The translations under genes were made by a program, and so were the position numbers. A DNA stretch of 64,000 bases from Tenebrio molitor (Eukaryota; Arthropoda; Insecta; Coleoptera; Tenebrionidae): assembly GCF_963966145.1 (NCBI RefSeq), contig NC_091051.1, positions 10,354,001-10,418,000 on the forward strand, read 5' to 3'. Below are positions 1 to 12,480 of this stretch, one piece after another. The notes under the pieces were generated by a model, which saw only the letters and a program-made list of their open reading frames with translations, did no database searches and was not told the origin of the DNA. Positions within the stretch are counted from its first letter, which is position 1; every line of letters begins with the position of its first letter.

Positions 1-788
1 CGCGTCATTCTGTGAATAATTTTTCCCAATGATATAACGAGACAAGAAATCGAATGTACCGGACGGAACGAAAGCAACAGGTTCGGGGGTGAAACCGTGG
101 ATATGGGCACAAAAAATTGACGCGCCACCTGCTCCTCGTACTATTTTCCTACCTTTGCCTTGGCATATGTTTCTAGTTTCTTAACCTCGCATGCTTTTAT
201 CGAGGGAATTAAGCGAAGGAAACTCTCTGACGACACAGTAAAATTAATAAAACATAAAGATAGGGGCGAGCAGGGACAACGACATCGTGACACCTGGAAT
301 ACGTTCCTGCGGCAAGGCAGGCGATTAACGAACGATACCGCTTACAAAAAATTCTTTGATAGCAAGGAACCCTTTTAAAATGTGTCACCGAAAACATGTC
401 CAAACGTGTATGTAGACACGGCAAACAAGCCTGTAGGACAAATGTACGAATATGTTTCAAGGAATAGTCGCAGGAGTTGTTTAGTCTTCATGATTAACTC
501 TAAAAGAAAATTACAAATATTTTGCTATTTATGTGCGGTGGAACTTCAACACCGACTTAATATGTATGTAATAATGCGTGCTGATAGAGTTGGAGCTACC
601 GCCCTGCGGAATTGCAAATTTCGAATTATTTTAATCACCAAAGGGATTTTTATCGTTTTAATTTTCGCAACGGAAACTATTTCAGCAACTGTCAAAAAAT
701 ACAAGACAAGTTTAAAAATAAAAACTACATTCTTATTGCTTATATAATTTTGGTTTGCGTTGCGTTATGTTGATCTTTTTTGTTACAG
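1..788 (+). other. Intron of the cyclin D gene (partial)
   Basis: No coding segment resembling a cyclin box is visible here. The stretch ends in a normal acceptor (pyrimidine-rich tract then TTACAG ending at 788) in front of the last cyclin D exon. The upstream exons must lie before the window start. The small open frames in it have no recognisable content. Confidence 0.6.
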
Positions 789-1075
789 AACCATCCCTGG
801 TGCAAACTCCTCCATCCGCCATCGCCGCAGCGTGCATTTGCTCGGCTGTCAGAGGTCTTAAGCTGACGTCGTCAAGCGACGCGACAAGAGACGTCTGCTC
901 GATGGTCGGTGTGGAGAGTGCAACTCTGGAGTTTCTTGTCGCCATTGTAGACAACGCCGTCGAGAAAGTAGTGCCGAAAACGCCAGAGAAAACCGAGAAG
1001 ACAGTGGAGGAGTACGACAGTCCTCAGTATCCCCAGCCGGAAACTCCGACCGAAGTTGAGAACATTTACTTCTAA
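789..1075 (+). CDS. CycD: G1/S-specific cyclin D, last coding exon (partial gene)
   Basis: The exon gives the C-terminal 95 or so residues of a D-type cyclin, the CDK4/6 partner that drives G1 progression. The frame enters with two bases of a split codon (AA at 789-790). It reads PPSAIAAACICSAVRGL, which matches the end of the second cyclin fold of animal D cyclins (PPSMVAAGSV... in vertebrates). A Lys/Glu/Pro-rich tail follows and ends PETPTEVENIYF, aligning with the vertebrate tail that carries the TP phosphodegron (CTPTDVRDVDI). Stop TAA at 1073-1075. The N-terminal exons with the RB-binding motif and first cyclin fold are outside the window. The family call rests on these two blocks read by eye. 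The gene converges on DCTN5, with 875 bp between the two stops. Confidence 0.85.
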
Positions 1076-1950
1076 TTTGTTGAGGGTCAATTTGTTTGTG
1101 TTGAATGTTTAGATTTAATTTTATTGACGAATTTTAGACAAGTTTGAAGTAATGTTATGTTGCTGAAATTTTGAATAACCAAAAAAGAAAGGATTCGAGC
1201 TGCTCGCCTCGACTCCTTGTAAAACATGATCTCTTTTTTACCAGTAGTATTGAACTATTATAGCATAGATTTAAATGACTTCATAATAGAAATATATTCC
1301 TGAGGATGTTTAAGTGTTTGATCTCAAATTCATTAATGTTTAAAATAGTGCTGCGGGTGCGCGCCACTTAGCGTATTTATGTAATATAAAAATTCGTGGC
1401 CGCATCTTATTATATTTAAGAACTCTTCTGTGATTCCATCAAACCACTCTAAAAATTCAATGAAATTACTGGTAGTTTGGGTGTAAAAATTTTTAAAAAC
1501 TTTTTTGGCCCCCATTTTTTTTTTTTTTTGGTTATTGGTTTGTTATCTAGTCTTTAGTTTTGTATTCACATTAGTTAATTTTTTTTATCACATATTTATA
1601 GTAGTATAATATACTCAAATTGCATTTATACTTTATGTAAGTATGTTGTATTGCTCTACATGTACTATGTATTTATTTTATAATCTAATAACTTATTATA
1701 AGACCAAAGTTTTTTTAAGTTGAGTACTTAAAGTGTTCAAGTATTATTTTTATATGTAATTTTTAATGTCATTTTCATAAAATGTACCGTGTTCAAATGA
1801 GTTTTCTATTAAAACTGATTTTTTTTTAATCACTTTTTAATTATCCCAAAAAAGTGCTTCATCATTACATGAATATATAAAAATAGGAAAAACGAACGAA
1901 TAACGGGGTAATAATTGTTATAAATATGTATAAATAAGTAAAAATAATAT
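1076..1950 (+). other. CycD 3' UTR and convergent intergenic stretch
   Basis: AT-rich non-coding DNA between the CycD stop and the DCTN5 stop. A possible poly(A) signal ATTAAA lies at 1808-1813; no canonical AATAAA is obvious closer to the stop. A poly-T run lies near 1516-1531. On the minus strand 1333-1515 is open for 60 codons but I do not recognise the product, and the run of T next to it suggests an old insertion. Confidence 0.5.
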
Positions 1951-2654
1951 TCAAATTATTTTTGTGGGTTGGAAATGCTGATAGTAACTGCGTGTATAGT
2001 CAACCATCAAATCAGCGTGGCACTCGGGTAGGTCGCCTATATTTGTTCCTGGATTACCGCCGTATCTTGAAAACGGCGGTACAACAGTCTCTGGAGCTAA
2101 AATTGTATTATCCTCAATAACACAACAATCTTTTAAAATACATCTTCGCCCCTATAAACATTCCATTTTTTCAAATAGTCATCTTAAATATAATATAATA
2201 CTTACAATAACACAGTTTTTGCCTATATAAACATAAGAACCTACTACAGCAGCACTGACAACAGATCTTTCCCCAACAAATACATGATCACCCATTGTTA
2301 ATGGGAAAAATGCTACACTAAAATTAAATTCATTATTACAGGGTTTTTTTCTCGAATTGCTCAATACCCTTTGCTGAATTTTTTGTAAGGAGGCCTTATA
2401 ACAGCTTCCTTGCTTATTATACAATATCGGCCTGTTCTCACATTTGCCAAGTCCCCTCTTATTATAGCTTCTGATTGAACAATTACTTTTCCTTGTAGGA
2501 TAATATTTTGAGAGCCACATAATACTGTCTGTCGGCACACTTTATTACCGGAAGCCTAAAAATTACATTTTAACATAACCTCAAAAATCAAATTTCAATA
2601 CATTACCGTTTCGACGTATTCATTTTTATTGTAGTTCATTTCACGCAACTCCAT
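1951..2654 (-). CDS. DCTN5: Dynactin subunit 5 (p25), four coding exons
   Basis: Subunit of the pointed-end complex of dynactin, the dynein cofactor for cargo transport on microtubules. Coding exons on the minus strand are 2607-2654, 2368-2555, 2206-2317 and 1951-2151, all with GT-AG introns of about 50 bp. Joined length is 549 nt, 182 aa, the same as human p25. It starts MELREMNYNKNEYVETASG and carries the left-handed beta-helix hexapeptide repeats, for example IIRGDLANVRTGRYCII and VVGSYVYIGKNCVIGRRC, then the conserved tail LPECHADLMVDYTRSYY. The RPPYKKFSKGVAFFPL block matches the family across the second splice. The start is the first ATG, in the expected MEL context. RpL31 ends 220 bp upstream on the same strand. 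Confidence 0.95.
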
Positions 2655-2874
2655 TTTATGTAAATACTGATATATTTGTTAATATACTTAAATTAGAAAA
2701 TTAAAACTCAATGTTTCGCATTAACTTGACATTTGCTTGACAGTTTAACGTCAAACGTCAATTTGACATTTCACGTCACTATGACCAGCGCATGCGCATA
2801 TAACTAAAACTTCAACTCGTTCGAAAACATGAATAAAAAATTAAAAACTACTGAAAAAACTTTATTTCCAACGT

Positions 2875-3301
2875 TTATTCTTGACTTGCGTCAACATTTT
2901 CTGTTTGTAATTCTTTAAAAGTAGCTACAGGGACGTATGTAACCAAAGTGAATAGTTTGTTTACGGAATCTTCATCATCGTTTCTCCTACGAGACAAACG
3001 GACACGAACTCTGAATGGTACATTCCTACAACAATAACAATCAATATCTTTCCTTGCAATACTTTAAGAAAACTCACCTGATTCCTTTTGACCACAATTG
3101 TTTGTTCAAACGGGTGTCGATCCTGACATCAGGAGTGCCCATTTGCTGTTCTGCAAACTTCCTAATTTCCTTGATAGCGCGAGGAGCACGCTTTTTGAAA
3201 CTAATTCCATGTAACCTTTTGTGAAGGTTTACGGTATATTCGCGAGTTACCACCTCGTTAATCGCAGATTTTCTGCTTTTCTCACCCTTTTGCTTGGCCA
3301 T
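2875..3301 (-). CDS. RpL31: 60S ribosomal protein L31, two coding exons
   Basis: Eukaryote-specific large-subunit ribosomal protein near the peptide exit tunnel. Coding exons on the minus strand are 3078-3301 and 2875-3025, separated by a 52-bp intron (donor GTGAGT, acceptor TTGTAG). Joined length is 375 nt, 124 aa, the usual insect length. The protein begins MAKQKGEKSRKSAINEVVTR and contains LHGISFKKRAPRAIKEIRKF and MGTPDVRIDTRLNKQLW; the second exon gives NVPFRVRVRLSRRRNDDEDS and ends NVDASQE. An acceptor TTACAG lies 12 nt before the ATG (exon from 3313), so a non-coding first exon is expected upstream; see 3506-3531. Rich in Lys/Arg as expected. Confidence 0.96.
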
Positions 3302-3505
3302 TTCACCCGATACCTGTAATGAACATAACCTATACTTTCTAATCTTCAAATTGTCACAAAGTTAAGTAAAAAATGACAAAATTTTAACTAAAACTACATG
3401 AAACAGAATAATCACGACGTACTCCAATTGCTCAAATCAAAATTTATAGATTGTGTAATTAGATGTTTGCAGATTATTTGAAAAATTAAAAACCTGACAA
3501 CATAC

Positions 3506-3550
3506 CTTTGACAATTGTCAACACGAAGGAGCGATACTAGCGCCCCTTCT
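3506..3550 (-). promoter_or_regulatory. RpL31 non-coding first exon and promoter region
   Basis: Minus strand: a pyrimidine-rich start CTCCTTCGTG (from about 3531) runs 26 nt to a good donor, AAAG|GTATGT at 3506/3505, which would splice to the acceptor at 3313. A 5' terminal C plus a pyrimidine run is the TOP signature of ribosomal-protein mRNAs, which places their translation under TOR control. Just upstream, TAGCGCCCCTTCT (3538-3550, + strand) resembles half of a CTCF-type GC box. The start site is inferred, not measured. Confidence 0.55.
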
Positions 3551-6500
3551 GTCACAGCTTCGAAAGGTCAAAAGAAAGGTGCGTCGGTAAAATAGAATTC
3601 TGCTTACAACAGTCCGTTGAAGAAGAATTTTTATGGAATTCTTTTGAAGAGGACACTATATTCAATTTTAAAGAAATTAACAAATGGAAGGAACGTTGGC
3701 GTCAGATTTAAAATGTGTCTCAACAGGAATTTACTGGTAAGTTTGTTCTCATTTTTTCACACACCGTCTTTTGAAGACTCAAAGAGTGCAGCAATTAACA
3801 AAATAAATGCTACTAACTGATACGCTTTCTAACAAAGAATATCTGCACATTTAATAGTTTATTTTTTTAGGTAGCGAATGGCAATCGTTTTCTGCATGTG
3901 AAAAAGTAGAAGCTAAAATGCATGACGATGGGCGCCGTATATGAAGGAGTTTATTTTTCTGGAGCAAGTTCTTGTTTTTGCTATTTTTAGTCTTTTCGTG
4001 TGCATTGTCTGCAAGCCGGATTCGACTGATCCTGTTAAGTTATTTAATCGCTGTTTCGGAGCATTTGCGCGTAATGTTGGAAGACTGCGTCTGGTGGATG
4101 ATGTCTGGTGCATGAGTAAACAAGCGACGGAGCGAAGTAGGGTTATATGTGGAGGCCAATGCTCTGCCGAATGCAACGCGGTCGCGACTGTTGAAGGACA
4201 AGGGTCTAAATTCAATGACCTAACTTTAGAGGACCTTTAGAGGACATGCAATGCGTATGCAAGCCGCGGCGGTTCCGGGGAGACGCGGGGACTTCACACA
4301 CAAGCGGGGCCAGATGCCGGTACATTCAATCTAGAAATTATCTAAGAATAAAAAAGCCAAGAGCCGCGGGGACCTTGAAAGCTAGTTTTTACAGTTTTAA
4401 AACTAACACGCCGCGCGCTATCTCGAATTCTAGGACAAGTGAGGAATTATTGGAGAAAATTCGAAAATCAGGTCCGGATCGGGGAGGAGACGACTGCCGA
4501 CCGTAGAAAACGCTAATTTACAACCCATTTAACGCTATACGGGCAGATAATGGGACTCATGAGCAGTTTACTGAATGACGCATCCGCTTTTTACTCCATA
4601 TGTTGCACACGATTGAGCAAATCTAATGCAATTTGATATCCAATTAGGTCTCGATGCGACGCCGACGCCATCTCATTGATTAGTTTACAATGCGCCCTCA
4701 TGTCTACCAAAAACAGGCGACCGTTTGAAATTCACCAAAGATTTTTTATTAGACAATTGTTGAAAATGGAGGCGAGAGCCAACCCCCAACTTCTTCAATT
4801 TCTCTCGCATTATGTTCGACCCGCAATGAGGAAAATGGAGGAACTTCAATGCTACATCAAGCAGGTGCACTGATTTTTTTTCGTTCCATCACCAAACACT
4901 ACGTTAAAATAAAATTTAATTTCAACAAGTGCACAAGAAATATTGAGAGAAAGCTGAAGATAAGTCGGACAACTTCCGGTAAGATCTTGTTGCAAAGTAT
5001 CAAATGTCCATTGTAGGTAAGTCGCGTTTAGTGCTTTGATAATTTTTTTTGTTTGAAATAATGACGTAGCAAATATCTTTGTAAGTGTAAATAGAAGAAA
5101 AATACTAACAACTTCGGTGTTTACTCAACGCTGTAAACATTATAGGTATTTAAAAGCGCAAGTTTAGTGACCCTTTACAGTTTAATTGAGCAGGAAAATA
5201 CGTTTTTTTACAATCGCTGATTTACTTTTCAACTTTCCATTTTCTACTGTGGTAAATAAAGACAAAAATGGAAAATATTGAAAAATACTCGATTTGTGAA
5301 AATACCTGCTTGATGGTGTATTTTGAAAAAAAAAATAGGCTTTAGTAATGTTGACTAAAGAGAATGATTGACACAGTAATATTTTTGTTATGGTGGTAAC
5401 TGAATTACATACCAAGTAGTAATCTTCGAAAAGGTTTACGGGTTGGGTCTGTGAGACCCAGGATATGTGAAAATAGGCTTATTCTCATTACGTTTTAAGT
5501 AATGTAGTTGGACTTATTGGAATCTTAACTTTTACTTACCTACTCTAGTAATTTTCTTCTTTACTATCTACAAATAAGCTGTTGGTGTTTTTTCTGCAAT
5601 ATGTAATGGAAACAGTAATAATGCATTTATCGAGATATTTATTTATTTATAGGTTTTTATATGTCTACATTTTATACGTCGAAGCGTTCAACAATCCGGC
5701 ATTCGCCTGACCGGACTTCCGGAGGAATAGCACCCGGAGCCGCCCTCAATCATCGAGGTCGTTGTAAACACTGTAGACATCTCAAAAACAAATGTTTTTA
5801 TAAATTTTTCAAGGCCTGAAGGAGTTCAGAACACATTGTAGTGTACTACAGTGAGTGCTTTGAAAATTCTCCTAGTGAACTTTGAGACCCTATTAAATTT
5901 CCGCTCTGACAATCTATATCCACCATCTCCAGAAAAAAAGTAAACCTATATAAAATTATTCAGAATTAAACAAGTTATATTGTAATAATGCAGCGTTTTT
6001 TATAACATTACAAAACGTAATTTTAAGACAAAATTTATAACAGGGTAAAAGATAAAAAAGATTAAATAACGACCTAATGGCAACAGAAACTGTTGCATCA
6101 TCTGATTTGTAATAGAAAATTTTGGATCTGAGAGACCCAATCTTGAATCTTGTTATTTGGAAATAACCAGCGGAACGGAGAGTTAAGTTGTCCATCGAGT
6201 CATTTAAGGCATTTAGGGAGATGTCAAATTCGTGTAAAATTTTGCTGTTGCGATTGTATACTTTTTGGGTGTGTTTCTATACGCGTAAGTCTGTGTTTTT
6301 GAATGAGAGTGGAGAGTTGGGCGTTTGGCAGTGACGGCCGTCCATCCGTGACACGTTTAGGCTAGGCCAAGCAGGCGTCTGGTGTATAGGCACCATGGCC
6401 GCAGTCCCTTGGTCCCCCTTCTGCGTTCGCATCCTCTTTATTCATAACCCTTGACAACCGTCCGATGATCTTCCGGTTACAACCCGCAAGAAACATCGCC

Positions 6501-9500
6501 ATGAAAGTCAAATGAAGTGGCGGTAGATAGACGCGACGCGGCATCTTTGACACCCTACGTGATATTCACCGTCGGAATGGTTAACACGAAAAAAATTGAG
6601 TAATATCGACTGTCTGCAGCAGCTCCGAGGATGATGACAGTCTGCGTTCCCACCAGCCAATTAGTCCTGCAGCCTCGCCGTATTAAAATAATTTGCCTTA
6701 TCTAAGAGAGATAGACGGGCGAAGGTCGTAAAGGCCACACTCCACCCCGCACCCGCAACAACGTATCTCTTATTAAAGAGTAAAAAACGCATACGTCTTG
6801 TTAGAACGTCAATTTGAGAGACTGCGGGAGGCTTTGTATCTGTGGGCCGATAATTGAGAGGTGCGCCGCCCCTCGATTCGCTAAACTGTTTGTCTACACT
6901 ATTTGAAAAGTGTGTAGAAATCGGACACGTGACGTCTGTCGGTGAAAGTAGTCAATTATGTCACGAGTGTCGAAATCATTGCCAACATTCGCTTAAATTT
7001 GGAGGCCGACAACAAAAACTCTTTTTAAAACTCATCTATATGCACAATTAATTACCGAATTATGTAAATTTTTACTTCACCATTGCCTTAATGCTTTAAA
7101 AATACGTTTATGTGGTGTTAAACTATGTTAGGTTAACTCAAGTTGCGTTTGCTGAGGCCAATAACCTTGTCCTAACTATCTAATCCATGTGCATAAGCGA
7201 TCTTGGCACCATGTATCTTTCAGTTTAAACAACTGGAAAAAACAGGGATAAATATTTAAAAACGAACTGTCTTATACAAACTATAAATCCAGTGATTCGA
7301 CAGCGAAAAGAAAGAAAACAATTAAACTGGATGCATTTATGACGCCCAATTCGTGACGAAAGCGATGCGGAAGTCTTCCCTGCATCATGATTTCGTATCG
7401 TTTAAAAATACTTCATTCAGATTCAGCCAAACGAGTCCAATGAACTTTTCGCAAAGTTATTTTTCTTCTCGCATAAACAATTTTAACGTTTGGTGCAACA
7501 GATCAGATCAAAAGAGAAATTTACTCGCACCAAAATCATCATTTGCAACTAATGTTTTTCTTTTTCTTCGTCCTGGTTCCGATGGCGAACCCATTTTAAT
7601 AAGGACCTCGCCCCGATACTTTGAACGGTTGAAGATTCAGCCCTCTAATGGCTCAATTACAGAACAATGAAAACTAACAATTAAATACAGTCATCAAGTT
7701 GGACGTGACGTGACGTCCACCCAGAATTCTGCCACCGATAATAACAGCGATGTCGGAAATTTATTGCATCTTACTGGGAACCCTTCCGCAAGCAAAACAC
7801 TCCATCTGCACCCTTTACCTTCAAGGCCGGCGCGCAATAAATTCACACAAAAAACTTGCCCAGCACCCATGGAAAAAGGATGCGAAAGGGTAGAATGACG
7901 CCATAAAATATGCAATTTTTTTTACTGCGCCCAGCAAAATTCTTCAGACTTTCGGATTTTTTTGGTCGTAAAAGCGGCAAGGGTTGCGGTTTGATGAGGG
8001 TGCGATTGCCCCAACGACCATCTCCAAATTGCATTTCGACGTAACGGGATCTGAAGTTTAACACAAATAAATTGCGCTCTCCTAGGGAGGGCCCTAAAAA
8101 AAGGGTTCGCTTGCGTTTTTTATGGTGATGGGAATTTTTCGTATAATTGCCGGACTATCTGTTATGACTTATGTTTATGTTTATTGTAGCTTCACCGGTA
8201 AATTACCGTTCACTGATTAAAATACATTTACACACGTTAAGCCCCGGTAATAGCGGGTTTGCAAATTAAATATGTAACTTCATTAATGGTAACTAATTCC
8301 AACAGAAAGCGCGACTTTTAGTCGTTCATTATAAATTTACAATTTAATTTGTACACAGTCAATCAAATATGTATTCTTATTTGATACCATTCCTGTTGAA
8401 ATATTCATGGAGTGATGAAATCGCCACATAATCTATCCCTACACGCGAAAAAAAAAAGATCTTATCACCTGCATTAATTTTGTATGGACATACGCAGTTA
8501 TTTTATCTTCTTTACACTAGTATTTTGCGATAGCTAATTATGATTAGACTTTCGTAAGAATAACTCATTAAAACCGACATAATTAATATATTCTGTTATT
8601 TATGAATGCATGAACAGATGAACAACAGGCATGTTAAAAACGCAATCCCCATCAAATAAAACTGCCAATGCACTTACCAAATTAATATTAAAATTTTCAA
8701 TCTATCAGATATAAATCGATTTCGAAATAAAAATATATGGATCATAAATATACAATAACATCTGGTCCATAAAATTGATAGATTGTCCTGTTGTGCAATG
8801 ATAAGAAGTAAGAAAGTACAAGCTACCCTGTTTGTATAACCATAATTGTCATTTAAATATGGGATAGGTAATAAACCACGTAAACAAAAAACTGATGATT
8901 TTTAAACTATCCTCACCACTTGTTCGTCTATTTTTCGTTATAAAAATGACATTTTGTGCCTCTTAATTTAATCAGCATTCGACAAACCCTTTTTGATACA
9001 TTTGAAAATTTATTGATAGTTTTGATTTTCTTTAAATTATCTTTTCTCATGATTTCCACTTGAAATGTTTTAGACACCTATTCATACATTTTCTGTGCAA
9101 AAAACACAAATAGTTAACATCTGAGAGTTTAAAACGTAATGTTATCCAAATTTTGTTAAAATGCAAAAACCTATAATGTAAGAGAATTCCACTATCTAAA
9201 AGTAAAAAAAAAAGAAACAGGAACACTAATTTGCTGTTTTAACAGAGCTGTTAACGCATGCGTTAATAAACCATTAACACATCCGAAATCTAGAAACTTT
9301 TTTCAGTTTCACATTGAATGGAATCTTAAATGTCAGTGTGAATTTGAGGTTATAGTTTTTTATTTATTGTGTGATTTTGTCAGCAGCAAATTTACTGTGC
9401 TCTGCTGTGGTATTCTCTGTAATTTGCCGTATTATGTTTAGTCTAGATTCAAATTTAAAGTTTTACTTTGAATGTCCACTTTGAAATAAAAGTGTCACCA

Positions 9501-12300
9501 ACTGTCACAAAATTCCCTAAATTACCAAAATTGATTTTATTTTTAAAAACATGAATTTGATGTGGAAATTAGAAAAAATAGCATAAAAAACCTCGTTTTA
9601 TAAAACTTAAGAACACTCGTCGTTTACAGGCATTTCTACCCGCGGCAGTTGTGCTCTAATCTGACTCGTGTCTTAATAATATTAAGTTTTATCAAACTCG
9701 TGTTTTAATATACTATTACACACTTTGAAATCTTTTTTTTTAATATGGATATTTGTAATTTTTTCTTGTTTATTCTTAGTTTGCTTAAAAAACTGAAGAA
9801 TAATTGTAAATCCTGCTCAAATTAACAATAATTTTATCAACATATGAAACAAACATTTTTTGGTGCTTTTTTTAAGTTATAAAACTGTAAACCAGATTAT
9901 GTTTGTTGCTTCAACTTTAGTAAACTTGTAGTCATTTCCGGCAAAAGCATCTATCTCAAGAAATTGTTTTAAATAAATTGTCAAAGGCAAATTTTATCTG
10001 TAACAGTACCGAACAACTACAAGATTCTTTACTTTAAATTTTAAACCAATCAGCTCTTGTCCCACTGTTTAAAAAATGTTGGTAAGTGTGGCTTCAAGAT
10101 TTGCAACCCTGACAAGAATTATCGGTACCGCGCTTAATAACGAGACAATTTTTTAAAATTCAAAAACACACAGCACACTTTTTCAGTTATGTTTCCGGTC
10201 TTTTGAACGAAAAATTTCTCCCTAAAACAACTAACTGTAAGAGTCACGGCTGACGTCACAATTTTTCACGGTTTTCGGGTAAAAACCATGACTCGTTGCG
10301 AAACCTACCGAGAAATCTAAAATTTAACTGACTGTCATTCTGGATCGAATCAACACCTTGGCCGATTTTAGCTGAAGAAAGAGTTTCTGGGAGAAAAACT
10401 CTTATTTGATAACGGCTTAACCTAAATTAACGCATTAAGCAAATATTGCACCTCAAATAAATCTTTCACTTTCGTCACAGCTTGTTTAAAATACACTGAT
10501 GTTACCAAAGTTTGGTCCATCTGCTTTTGCTTCCTTCTCTCTTAACAGCGACATATTTTTAAAATTTGCGCTACAGCGTGTACCACAAAAATTATTAAGT
10601 AGAAGATTAGATAAAGTTAAATGATTTCAGTTTAATCTCTATGATTGTTGCCAAATTTAACAATTAAAATTATCCAAAAATGTATCACGGTTGGATCGGT
10701 GCTTGGAGTGGTAATGTGGACCAGGTGCAAAGATTGTTAACACAGTCTTGTAGACAGATATGTTGATGCTACCCATGTTTAAAATTTACACAAAATATTT
10801 GTACTGGCATTCAAAGTTAATTGAATGATGCAGTTGGATTTAATTTAAATTTAGGCCCGAGGGCAACCTGTCGGAACCGCTCCATTTGTAGAACTCGTTA
10901 TAATTTTTTGTAAGAGTGTCGATAGCTTCTGAGGTCCCAAGATAAATTTCGTAATATTATGCGTGGCGGTTTTATTCAACCTCCCTCGGCTACGGTTGAA
11001 TCGTCCCCTTTGCCCACCTACCCCCGATCCGTCTGGTCGGCCGAGGGCAGGAACGGGGTAAATCTGTAAAAGAACGCTGAAATCCAGCATCACAAAAAAC
11101 TGCCAGACCCAGACGGTACGCCCCGACCCCCGGATCACAAGAATCCACTTGGTTATTCAAACCTGCCCCAAAATATCATAAAAAGGCGATTTTCGGCGGC
11201 CATACGCTTATGATTTATTGTTTGTTTTAACGATTCCATAAAATTTGATTTAAAAAAAAATAAGAAACTTTCAAAAAGCGCAGTAAACATTTGATATATT
11301 GTGATGAGTTTTTTTTTGGGAAAAAATTAGATTTTTGAGATTTTTGGGGTGGATGTTGTCGATAGCGAAAATTCCGGGCGTAGAGGATTCGTGATGTCGT
11401 AAGGGGGCAATCGACGACCCCGCCCCTCATTCCTCGTCTTTGTATAAGGGTTCAGGTAGACGTCCGTTCCACCTGACACTTTTACTTTTATTTGTATAAA
11501 ACATAGTTTTGTTTTTATCGTCTGGAGGAATCGGCCACTGCAAACAGGAAAAACGTTTAACCTCGATTATGCCAAAATCGGGCAAATGGCGGAAATGCAG
11601 AATAGAGAAGTCGATAAATCACGCAGCGAAACAAAAAGAGGTAAAGGTCAAAAAAAGACGGCCGACAACAACAACGTCGAATCATGATGGCGGCTTCTTA
11701 TTTTTGTGTCTGTTGCGTTATTTTTAAACATCTGTAGTTCAATACACTCTGCCTTTGTTTGCAAAATACTGTAAACATCCTTTTTTGAGGGATGTAAGGC
11801 GTGCTTTTATGGCGCGTCGCTCTGGCATTATGCGCGACGAGGGGCACAATAACGATCCGGTTTAAAAAAAATTTAATCCGACGCTGTATCCGCGTTCATG
11901 GTCTCGCAACCTGCACGCATTTTAGAAAGGTGTTTAGCCATGCCATTGCTCCACTTCCACTATTAATAATTTTACGTGGAAATAGAGACGGATCTGGACT
12001 GATTAAGTTAAGGGTCTTGGGGCTGACCCTAAAGTTTCTATTATCAGATCAGAGCAAATCTTGCGGTTCTGTCGAACTTGCCAGTCATTGGTAACGGTTC
12101 TCTGGAAAATCGCACCTAAAATCTAACAATACGATAAAATCAATAACATTTCTGCATCTTTTAGACCTCCAAATGTGAGACTAAAATATACATTTTAGTA
12201 TTTAAACAATTTCATCCTTGGAGCATTTATTTTACTTATTATAAGAGATATCAATGGAAATTTATTATCATTAATATAATACATTAATTATTTTTTATTA
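3551..12300. other. Intergenic, no recognised gene
   Basis: About 8.7 kb of AT-rich DNA. Many small frames are open but none has a recognisable domain or the splice signals of a real gene. Points of note: an acceptor-like site followed by a 33-codon acidic/aromatic open segment (3613-3711, + strand); two GGGTCT/AGACCC hairpins near 5447 and 6125; a perfect 16-bp palindrome at 9251-9266; a consensus CRE, TGACGTCA, at 10251-10258; and a GC-rich block at about 10850-11140. It could hold enhancers or an unannotated non-coding RNA, but nothing shows that directly. Confidence 0.5.
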
Positions 12301-12480
12301 TACAGGGTGTCCCAGAACTGCCTCTCCAGAGAAAAATGGGAGTATTTGGGTAAATGTGATAATTTAAATTTTAAAGAAAAAAAGTCGTATCTCAAGTGAT
12401 AATCGAGAAAAGACATTCTGAACTTGACCAATCAGAGTTGAGCACCATCAAGGTAGAATGACCGCAATTTTCCGTAATTT
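12301..12480. repeat. Truncated element with TACAGGGTGTCCCAG terminus
   Basis: Starts TACAGGGTGTCCCAGAACTG directly after TTA. This is the same kind of end as the foldback elements at 18021 and 28035, but I find no matching inverted end downstream, so only one terminus seems to survive. The right limit is arbitrary. Confidence 0.4.

Noticed and set aside
1333..1515. 60-codon minus-strand frame inside the CycD 3' region
   Set aside because: Next to a poly-T run and without homology that I can name; possibly an old retro-fragment.
3941..4240. 99-codon plus-strand frame with a hydrophobic N-terminus
   Set aside because: Looks like a signal peptide at first, but the rest has no recognisable pattern, the opposite strand is equally open, and there is no supporting splice or promoter signal.
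4676..4873. 65-codon plus-strand frame ending in an amphipathic segment
   Set aside because: Not recognised and equally open on the minus strand; too short to support alone.
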